In this document: positions 1-7,864 of the stretch, in pieces | Position numbering within the stretch: position 1 is the stretch's first letter | Layout: the number at the start of each line of letters is the position of its first letter | Source: an uncultured Candidatus Altimarinota bacterium | GTDB lineage: Bacteria; Patescibacteriota; Gracilibacteria; BD1-5; UBA6164 | Assembly: GCA_937864995.1 (NCBI GenBank) | Contig: CALMDL010000171.1 | Span: 1-15,432 of the forward strand | Reading direction: 5' to 3' | Length of the DNA stretch: 15,432 bases | Notes under the pieces: generated by a model | What the model was told of the DNA's origin: nothing | What the model saw: the letters and a program-made list of their open reading frames with translations, nothing else | Databases searched by the model: none | Program-made: the position numbers and the translations under genes

Positions 1-1
1 A

Positions 2-1270
2 TTTGGAGTAAAAGATAAAGAAAAAATAAAGAGTTTTAAAGGTAATATAGATATACTTTCTATGTCTGCAACACCTATTCCAAGAAGTCTAAATATGGCT
101 TTAAATGGTATAAAACAGGTGTCAATGTTGACAACTCCACCTGTCTGAAAACAATCAATTCAAACTATAGTTTCATCATTTGATGATGATTTAATATTTG
201 AATCATGTAAAAGAGAATTTGATAGAGGATGACAAGTATTTTTTATACATAATAGAGTTGAAACTATATCGGGGGTTCAAGCTTATCTTGAAAAATTACT
301 TCCTGGTAAAACTGTAGTTGTTGCACATGGTCAATTACCATGAGACACTCTTGAAAAAAGAATTATAGAGTTTAAAAGAAAACAATTTGATATATTACTT
401 GCTACAACTGTTGTAGAAAACGGTATAGATTTTTCCAATGTAAATACTATATTTATAAATGAAGCAAATAATTTTTGAATTAGCCAGATTCATCAACTTA
501 GATGAAGAGTTGGTAGGTGAATACATAAATGATATTGTTATTTGTTATTTAAAAAAGACACTATAAAAGAAGATGCAGCTAAAAGACTGAAAACTATTGT
601 TGATTATAGTCATCTTTGAGCTTGATTTGAACTTGCTGTCAAAGACTTAGAAATTAGATGATGATGAGATATATTAGGTATTAGACAAAGTTGAAGTAGT
701 GTTGAAATATGAGTGAGTTTGTTTCTTGAAATGCTTGAAGATAAGATAGAAGAAATAAAAATAAATAGACAAATAATAAGTGAAGATGAAGTATCTCTAA
801 AAAGAATTGATACTATAATTGACTTAAATGTAGAAGCATACATAAGTGATGATTATTTTTCTTCTGAATTAGATAAAATTAATTTTTATAGAGAAATAGA
901 AAGTATTAGAGATATAGATGATTTGGATAATTTAATAATTGATTTTAAAGAAATATCAGGAGAATTTGATAAATCAACTAAAAATTTGTTTGATATTATT
1001 AGATTGAAAATACTTTCAAATAAATATAAAGTTAAATCAATTAAAAAACTTTGAATTAATTATCAAATTGATTTTGATGAAAATATAAATTTAGATGAAT
1101 TAAAAAAATTTCTTTTACTTGATACAAAGCTAAATTTTAATTATGTAACTCCAAGTAGAGTAAGAAGTCCATTAAAAAATTTTGAAAATGAACAAAGTTT
1201 ATTAGAATACCTTTTGTCTATTTTTGATAATAAACAAGAAAAAAAGAGAATTGTTATAAAGAAAAAATAA
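2..1270 (+). CDS. mfd: Transcription-repair coupling factor Mfd, C-terminal part (5' truncated by window edge)
   Basis: Mfd is a DNA translocase that removes stalled RNA polymerase and recruits nucleotide excision repair. About 422 residues are visible, starting inside the translocase module. Seen: a helicase motif MSATPIPRS near residue 21, then VVAHGQLP, then the TTVVENGIDF segment, then HQLRGRVGRG near residues 164-173 with two of its glycines encoded by UGA (first at 503-505). The following DLEIRGGGDILGIRQSG segment and the LFLEMLEDKI helix distinguish Mfd from RecG, which has a related motor. The last ~180 residues match the expected position of the C-terminal Mfd regulatory (D7/TRCF) domain, including an IDLNVEAYISDDY-like stretch. 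The gene ends at TAA, 22 nt before the next gene, suggesting an operon with the two PPIase genes. Translation needs UGA as Gly throughout; with standard code it falls into short pieces. Identification is firm. Confidence 0.93.
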
Positions 1271-1292
1271 TTTATTTATTAATTACTAATTT

Positions 1293-1796
1293 ATGAAAAA
1301 AATAATTTTAAATACTGTTTTGTTGTTTACTGCTATGTTTTTTATTGTTTCATGTGGTAATTTAGTGGTTCAAAATGGTGATAGCGTAAGTGTACATTAT
1401 ACTGGTACATTCGAAAATTGAGAAAAATTTGATTCAAGTGTTGATAGATGAGTTCCTCTAGATTTTCAAGTAGGTGCTGGACAAATGATTCCAGGATTTG
1501 ATGCTGCAGTTGTTGGTATGAAAATATGAGATAAAAAAAGCATTACTCTAGAACCAAAGGATGCTTATGGTGAAAGAGATGAAAAAAATCTACAAATTAT
1601 TCAAAAATTAGATTTAAAATCATTTACAGATGCTTGATTTAAACTTGAAAAATGAGAAGTTTTACAAACACAAATGTGAGATATAGAAATTTTAGATAGT
1701 ACTGAAACTACAATTACTCTTGATTGAAATCATCCAATGGCAGGTAAAACACTTAAATTTGATATAGAAATGGTTAATATAACTAGAAATAAATAA
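1293..1796 (+). CDS. FKBP/SlyD-type peptidyl-prolyl isomerase, predicted lipoprotein
   Basis: A 167-residue peptidyl-prolyl cis-trans isomerase, expected to help fold proteins outside the cytoplasmic membrane. Seen: an N-terminal MKK followed by a hydrophobic stretch and a lipobox-like FIVSC at about residues 17-21, so it is probably a lipid-anchored protein. The FKBP core follows, with [17 protein letters not shown], then MIPGFDAAVVGMKIGDKKSITL, then DAYGERDE. After this comes an inserted-flap type segment ending in DGNHPMAGKTLKFDIE, the motif typical of SlyD-like FKBPs. Several core glycines are UGA. ATG at 1293 is the first start after mfd and is the one that supplies the signal sequence; there is no Shine-Dalgarno. 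It lies 22 nt after mfd and 22 nt before the next gene, whose C-terminal half is a close copy of this protein. The family is certain; lipoprotein export is a confident inference. Confidence 0.9.
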
Positions 1797-1818
1797 AAAT
1801 TTATTAATAAATATTTAA

Positions 1819-2835
1819 ATGAAAACATATAATTACGAAGAAAATGATGTAGTTGCATTGATGAAAACTACAAATGGAACAATTAGTATATTATTAGAAA
1901 CACAATTGGCTCCAATAACTACTGCAAACTTTATAGGTTTAGCTAAACAAGGTTATTATGATGGGATTATTTTTCATAGAATTATAAAAAATTTTATGAT
2001 TCAATGATGAGACCCAAGTGGAACTGGTATGTGATGAAATAGTATTTATTGAGAAAAATTTGATGATGAATTTGATCCAAATTTAAAAAACTATAAATAT
2101 ACTATATCTATGGCTAATTCTTGAAAAAATACTAATTGAAGTCAATTTTTTATAAATGTTAATGATAACAATTATTTAGATAATAGACATAGTGTTTTTG
2201 GTGAGGTGGTTGATTGAATAGACAATGTTGACAAAATATCAAAAGTAAAAACTGATAGAAGTGATAGACCAGAAAAAGAAGTAAAAATTATTTCTCTTGA
2301 AATAAAGCAATATAAATGATGAACATTAAAAGATTATGATTTTGATTTAGAAGTTGCAAAAAAAAACTATTCAAATAGATTAGAAAAAGCAAAATCTATG
2401 AAAAAGGATTTTAAAGTTTCATCTTGAAATACTGTAAGTGTGCACTATACTGGTACATTTGAAAATTGAGAAAAATTTGACTCTAGTCTTGATAGATGAG
2501 AACCACTTGATTTTATTGTTTGATGAGGAATGATGATTCCAGGATTTGATAAAGCAGTTGTTGGTATGAAAATATGAGATAAAAAAAGTATTACTTTATC
2601 TCCTAGTGAAGCTTATGGTGAAAGAGATGAAAATAATACTCAAATTATCCCTAAAGCTGATTTGGTTGTTTTTGAAAATGCTTGATTTGAATTAAAAGTT
2701 GGTACTATTCTTCCAACTCAAATGTGAAATATAGAAATTATAGCAGATGATGATTTGACTATAACTATAGATTCAAACCATGCTATGGCCTGAAAAACTT
2801 TAAATTTTGATATAGAAATCGTTGATATAAAATAA
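1819..2835 (+). CDS. Two-domain peptidyl-prolyl isomerase: cyclophilin fused to FKBP/SlyD-like domain
   Basis: A 338-residue fusion of two unrelated prolyl isomerase folds. Residues ~10-165 are a cyclophilin with [14 protein letters not shown] (Arg54 and Gln62 match the catalytic Arg and Gln of the family; the two Gly after Gln62 are both UGA), then MANSGKNTNGSQFFIN and [15 protein letters not shown] charged helical linker (~170-200) leads to an FKBP domain with [38 protein letters not shown] and EAYGERDE, ending in a SlyD-like flap with [14 protein letters not shown]. No signal peptide is visible, so a cytoplasmic chaperone/isomerase is more likely than an exported one, in contrast to the lipoprotein just upstream. 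The FKBP half closely resembles that upstream protein, implying tandem duplication. The TAA overlaps the start of the downstream terminator palindrome. Under the standard code only the first 62 residues would be called. Confidence 0.92.
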
Positions 2836-2863
2836 AAAATCCTGAAAATTTTCAGGATTTTTT
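2834..2863. terminator. Bidirectional rho-independent terminator between convergent genes
   Basis: A perfect 30-nt palindrome, with arms 2834-2848 and 2849-2863. The GC-containing core TCCTGAAAA/TTTTCAGGA is flanked by six A on the left and six T on the right, so it gives a hairpin plus U-tract in either direction. It sits between the stop codon of the plus-strand PPIase fusion (2833-2835, overlapping) and the stop codon of the minus-strand GGDEF gene (2867-2869). Confidence 0.9.
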
Positions 2864-2866
2864 ATT

Positions 2867-3871
2867 TTATATGATTTTGTTTTCTCAAAATTCTTTAAAT
2901 ATAACTTTATTTCTTCAAGATGCTTTCGCAAGATATAATCATTCATCAGCTCTTTTTACAACTTCAAATGGAGTATCTATTTCTTCTAATACTGCAATTC
3001 AGCTACTTATAGTTACATTTTCTTGTGTTATTTCATCTTCACAATGACAATCATGTTTATCTTTTAATTCTCTGCATTTACATCAGTATGATTTTATTTT
3101 TTCATTTACTAATCAAACTAAAGTTTTTTCAATTTCTTTTCTTAGAGAATTTATTTTTCTAGTATAATTTATTTGATTTCATCATTTCATTAATACTAAA
3201 AATTCTTCTCATCACCATCTACAAATTTTGTCTTCTTCTCTGAAAAATCTTCTAAATAATGTAGATATTTCTTCTAAAACTATATCTCAAGTATTATGAC
3301 CATAAGTATCATTTATTGATTTAAAAAAATCTATATCAATTATAATTACTCAAAAATTTTCACCATTTCTTTTTTTATTTGCAATAGCATCTTCAAGATA
3401 TAATTCCATTGATTTCCTATTTAATAATCAAGTTAGATGATCTCTTGTACTATCTTTTTTTAATTCAAGGATTTGTTTATGTTTATTTAATCTTTCATAT
3501 CTTAGATGTATAGTTTTAACTTGATATGCAATTTTTTGTATATATGCTCATATAACAAAATTTTCAGTGTTTTTTGTTTCAATTAACTCATCTCACAATT
3601 TTATAGCAATATTAAATACTTCTTTATCTCTTATATCCCGAGGATTAAGTCATAATACTGATCTAGTTTTACTTAATATATATTTTGCTAATTTGATAGT
3701 ATCTTCATTTAATACTTTTTTCTTATCAATTCATTCTATTTCATTTCAATTTGCTAATTGTATTAATTGTCAGATATTTTTTATACGAGCAAAAGCCAAG
3801 ATTTTTTGAGAATCTATGTTTAATATTTCATGGTTTGCTGAAAGATGTTCAAGAGATGTTTGAGTATTCAT
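2867..3871 (-). CDS. GGDEF-domain protein, probable diguanylate cyclase with Cys-rich insertion
   Basis: A 334-residue protein expected to make cyclic di-GMP from two GTP. The N-terminal ~135 residues are helical, charged and unrecognised, with no membrane segment, so the protein looks cytoplasmic. The GGDEF domain spans ~140-330: TRDHLTGLLNRKSM, then IIIDIDFFKSINDTYGH with the metal-binding Asp region, then RWGGEEF with the signature at 220-224, both of its glycines being UGA (3209-3214). An RxxD motif (REED, 211-214) lies exactly five residues before the signature, the position of the product-inhibition I-site. The usual VTISSGIA strand and ADEGLYLAKASGRN close the domain. Between the signature and VTISSG is an insertion with C264, C266, C275, C277, H273 and H276, which could bind a metal. 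One of the window's two CGG codons is residue 78 (3638-3640). It probably has its own promoter just after queA. Confidence 0.92.
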
Positions 3872-3916
3872 AAAATATTTTATTATATTTTTTAATATAA
3901 AATTAATATGACAATA

Positions 3917-3944
3917 CTTATATCTAAATAAAACAAAATGTCAA
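3917..3944 (-). promoter_or_regulatory. Predicted sigma70-type promoter for the GGDEF gene
   Basis: On the minus strand a perfect -35 TTGACA (3939-3944) is followed after 16 nt by TATAAG (3917-3922). Predicted transcription start is near 3910, giving a leader of about 39 nt before the ATG at 3871. The -35 begins two bases after the queA stop codon. Confidence 0.6.
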
Positions 3945-3945
3945 G

Positions 3946-5004
3946 TTATTTATTTTTTATCCGCATAGCATCTCAAAATGAAAAAAATCTAAACTTGCTA
4001 TTTATAGCATAATTATATGCTTTTTTAATGTTTTCTTTTCATCATAAACTTGAAACAAGCATCAAAAGTGTAGATTTTGGTAGATGAAAATTTGTTATTA
4101 ATTCATTTACAAACTTCCACTTATATCATGGATATATAAAAATAGAAGTTTCTTTATTTCAATAATCAAGTATTCCGGTTGCATTACTAAAACTTTCTAA
4201 AACTCTTACACAAGTAGTTCAAACTGCTATTATATTTTTTCAATCTTTTTTGTATTTATTTAATCTTTCAGAAACTTCTTTTTGTATTTCTATATATTCA
4301 CTATGCATATAATGATTTTTTATATCTTCTGTTTCTACAGGCTTAAAAGTACCAACTCAAACATGCAGAAGTACTTTTTCTATTTTTACTCCTCTTTTTT
4401 CTAATCTTTCTAAAAGTTCACTTGTAAAATGTAATCATGCAGTAGGACTAGCTGCGCTTCAATGATGTTTTGCATAAACAGTTTGATATCTCTCAGAATT
4501 TTCCAATTTTTTTGTTATGTAAGGAGGAAGAGGTAGTTCTCAAAGAGATTCTATTATTTGTAGAAAATCAAATCATGATTTATCAAACCTTATAAATCTT
4601 CACATATCACTTACTTTTTCTATGAATCAATTTAAAACAAGAACTCATTTATCATCAAAAAATCTTATATTTCTTCAAATTTTTAGATTTTTTCCTGGAT
4701 AACCAAGACATTCCCAAGTATCAAGACTTATTTGTTTATGTAAAAATATTTCTACTTTTTTTATTTCTTTTTTTCATTTAGGATATATGTCTATCTCTCA
4801 AAAAAGTCTAGCATTTATAGTGCGTGTTTCATTTAATACAATTACGTCATTTTCTCACAATTGATTTTCTATCTCAAAAAATTTATTTTCAATTATATTT
4901 CAATTTTTATCCAATATTAAAAGTCTAGAGTGGTCTCTAGGTTCTATAGGGGTTTGAGCAATTAAATCTTCAGGTAAGTTGTAGTCAAAGTCTGAAAGGT
5001 GCAT
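3946..5004 (-). CDS. queA: S-adenosylmethionine:tRNA ribosyltransferase-isomerase QueA
   Basis: QueA transfers and isomerises the ribosyl moiety of SAM onto preQ1 in the tRNA wobble position, giving epoxyqueuosine. The 352-residue product has the normal family length. Seen: the N-terminal [25 protein letters not shown], then [12 protein letters not shown], the central [45 protein letters not shown], and C-terminal FRFFSFGDAM. All motifs are in family order. Arg in [10 protein letters not shown] is encoded by CGC, showing that CGC keeps its normal meaning, whereas residue 348, just after GDAM, is a rare CGG (3961-3963) at a position that is hydrophobic or aromatic in the family members I recall. 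The gene has its own promoter overlapping the terminator of the upstream gene. Queuosine-modified tRNAs (those with GUN anticodons) would include the tRNA-Asp(GUC) encoded later in this window. Confidence 0.95.
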
Positions 5005-5030
5005 ATATATAATTATAATTTATTTTGTGT

Positions 5031-5057
5031 ATTATATGATTTTTGGAAGAGAGTCAA
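5031..5057 (-). promoter_or_regulatory. Predicted sigma70-type promoter for queA
   Basis: Minus-strand TTGACT (5052-5057) and a consensus TATAAT (5031-5036), spacer 15 nt (16 if the -35 is shifted one base to TTTGAC). Predicted start is near 5024, about 20 nt before the ATG at 5004. The first bases of the -35 are the end of the T-tract of the terminator of the preceding gene. Confidence 0.6.
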
Positions 5058-5087
5058 AAAAACCTGCATTTTATGCAGGTTTTTTTT
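5056..5087 (-). terminator. Rho-independent terminator containing the stop codon of the 902-aa protein gene
   Basis: Perfect 14-bp inverted repeat (5056-5069 and 5073-5086) with a 3-nt loop. The core ACCTGCAT/ATGCAGGT is bounded by A7 and T8 runs, so it can act in both orientations. The TAA of the upstream minus-strand gene (5071-5073) lies in the loop, so the final codons of that gene form half of the hairpin. Confidence 0.88.
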
Positions 5088-7779
5088 CATATCTAAATTC
5101 TATTTTAGGATTTAGTCAAAGTGTTTCTAATAATCAATTATCTATAAACCAAGATTCTTGAATATTTTCATTTCTTGAAGTTATATATAAGGTATTATTT
5201 GTTATTTTAAAATCTATATCTTTTATAAAATCAGGATTGATTCACTCAGTTAATACATATTTAAAACATATTGTTTTTTCTTCGTCATTTAAATTTGGAA
5301 GTTCTTTTTTTAATTTTTCTTTATCTAATTTTCAATCTTCTCAAAAAATTTCTTTTAATGAATCATCTTCAAAGGCGTAATTATATCATACATATCAAAG
5401 TAATCATATTATTGCAAATGCTCTTAATTTTGAATTTTTAATTGCTTTTGATTTTTCTATAGATTCTTTTAATGCTCAAGATAAAGATCTTCAATTTAAT
5501 GCTGCTTTTCAAATGCTATATGCTCATTCAGCAGTTCATCTTCAAATACTATATATATCTTTTAATGGTTTTATCATATATCATAATCATCATTTTGCTC
5601 ATGATTTTGATATTTCTTTTAATAGAAAAATTCAATCAACAGCTAGTAATGCTCATCATATTCAAGCTTCTATTCAATTTGTAACTTTTGGTTTTCCTTC
5701 ACTCCAATTTAATCAGCTATCTCAAATTAATAAAATAGGTCATACAATCGGGAATAAATATTTCATTTCTTTACTAAATTCTTCAAAAAATGGTTTATCA
5801 GAATTTGCAGCTATTCATGCAACAGCAATTATTGGAAGTTTATCTAAGCTTCATTTTACAATTTCAGGGAATTTATTTGCAAGTATATTCCATTTACTTA
5901 TTCATTTTATAGCTTCTTCTTTTGAACTAAAATGTAATACCATTCTGTCACCCATTCTAGATATTTCTCATATATCAGATAATTCTCTAAGTTTTGCTAT
6001 TGATTTAACAATAAAATTTCAGTCTAATAATCTTCTTTGAGCTTGAGTGACTTTTTGTATTTTACTTTCAAGTTCATATAAATCTGCGCTTGCTCAAAAT
6101 CATAGTTTTGAAGTAACTGCTCATTTACTTAATCATTCAAAAGTATGTTCCATTGATGGCTTAAATCAATTAACAAATTTATTAAAATCACTTGTATCTA
6201 TTCAAACAGGTATTTGTATTTTCGCTTCTTTTAATAATTTAGTTGCTGTGTTTATATCTCAATTTGATTTTTGAAATATATCAATAATTTTGTAATTTTG
6301 TTCAAGTTTTTTAAATGCATCATTGGCTTTTTTTAGTATATCATCACTGTCTTTATATGTTTCAGGGGAGATTGTTTTTGTTATTTTCCCAAATAATTCA
6401 GCCTGTTTACCATAATTTCAACTTAATGATGCACCTAAGGTTTGATATCATTTTACTTGAGTACTTGTTAAAAACTCTATACCTAATCTAGAAATACTTT
6501 CTCATATGCTTCATATCATATTTAAAAATAATCCTCCTTTTCTATAAAGCAATCATATTAATATAGCTTTTTGATCAGCACTCATTCATTTTATACTATC
6601 ATTGAAAGAATCTATGTTTATAGTACTTCATATTCACATAGCATCTATAGAAATTTTTAAAACATCTACTCATGACTTTGCAAAATCCATACCAAAGGCA
6701 CTAACAGGAACAATTCAATTTATTAGTAATCAAATTGTTAATGAGCTAGTGTTTATTATTGCTTCAAATCAAGGCCCATAGAAATCATTAATCTTAAATT
6801 CTTTTTTATCTAATTTTTCATAAAATAATGCAATTGTTTCATTACTTATAGTGGTGTTTTTTTCAACAAGCTCTCTTAATTTTGCTAATTTATTTTCATC
6901 TAAATCTATATTATATTTTTCTTTTATTTCTTTTTTTAGAGTTTCTATTAATTGAGTTTGAATTTCTTTTTTTGTTTTCTCTATTTGATCAGGAGATATT
7001 ATTTCTTTAAAAAATGATGGAAGTATTTTTCATATTTCTCCAAATGTTAATTCTCATTTTTGTAGTTTTTCATAAAGACTATTTAATTGTTCTTTAGTTA
7101 ACGAATCAAGTGCTTTATCTAATTTTGCTTGATTTTCAGGAGTTAAATTACCTCATAATCATGCAATAATTGTTTCTTTTGTTTTATCTTTTACTTCTTT
7201 TATTTTTTCAGGTGATAGGTCTCCCATTACTCATTCTACTTTTGCTTTTGCATCACTAAGTTGATTTTTATATCAAAATATTCTCATGATTCATAGTAGT
7301 ATTCAAACTAAAAATCATAAAATACCTCATTCTTTTTCAATTTTTTCAAGAGACAACATAATTCATTCTTTTGATAAATCATCTTTTACATCAGCTGCCT
7401 TATCTTTTACAACTTCTATTTTTTGTTTTGCTTTCTCAGCTATTTTAGGATCAATAACTTTTGCTCATATTCCTTCTAGTTTTTTTTCAGCTTTATTTAA
7501 AGACTCGATTGCATCTTCTTTTCATTTTTTCAATGCGCTTCTTAATGGTTCAGGAGAATAAGTCATAGTTTTTCTTAACTGTTCAGTTTGAAGTTTTGTC
7601 AATTCTTCTATTGTTAATTTTCATTGTTTTAGTTTATCAACTTGCTCCATAGTAAGTACTACATCTTTAAATTTTTCTCTTTGTTCAGCATTTAAAACAG
7701 CATCTTTAATTTCAGATACTTTTTTGCTAATAGATTCATTTTTATTTCAAGGATTTTCACTTAATCAAGTTGGATTCAT
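5071..7779 (-). CDS. Large membrane-associated protein of unknown function (902 aa)
   Basis: I do not recognise this protein. It reads as one open frame of 902 residues when UGA is Gly; no family motif stands out. Residues 1-150 are charged and helical (Lys/Glu-rich, coiled-coil-like) with an LTMEQVDKLKQGKLTIEEL segment at ~42-60. A strongly hydrophobic, Gly-rich stretch at ~152-169 looks like a transmembrane helix. A second helical block (~185-320) holds a related repeat, LTKEQLNSLYEKLQKGELTFGEI at ~227-249. Further hydrophobic segments lie around 330-350, in the last third (FPIVGPILLIGD; AGMMSIAVDGIFLL) and near LRAFAIIGLLGYVGYNYAF. The C-terminal ~100 residues are soluble-looking. No signal peptide is evident. 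Most glycines are UGA. Start ATG 7779 lies 23-24 nt from a predicted transcription start. It follows the 1075-aa gene in the same orientation, with a shared promoter motif, so the two may work together. A cell-envelope or surface role is only an inference. Confidence 0.85.
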
Positions 7780-7808
7780 AGGTAATATTATAATTGTTAA
7801 TTAATAAT

Positions 7809-7837
7809 ATTTTACCATAATTTATTTTAAATAACAA
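7809..7837 (-). promoter_or_regulatory. Predicted extended -10 promoter for the 902-aa protein gene
   Basis: Minus-strand TTGTTA (7832-7837), 17-nt spacer, TAAAAT (7809-7814) preceded by TGG, an extended -10. Predicted start is near 7802. The 13-nt block TTATGGTAAAATA (7808-7820) is repeated identically in front of the 1075-aa gene at almost the same distance from the start codon. The -35 directly abuts the T-tract of the upstream terminator. Confidence 0.6.
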
Positions 7838-7864
7838 AAAACCACTGATTTTTCAGTGGTTTTT
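7836..7864 (-). terminator. Rho-independent terminator after the 1075-aa protein gene
   Basis: Inverted repeat ACCACTGA (7841-7848) and TCAGTGGT (7853-7860) with a 4-nt loop, extended by A5 and T4 runs. On the minus strand it follows the TAA (7863-7865) directly, and its six-U tract merges into the -35 box of the next promoter. Confidence 0.85.

Noticed and set aside
610..843. Minus-strand open frame of 77 codons
   Set aside because: Antisense to the well-supported mfd coding region; composition is that of a shadow frame.
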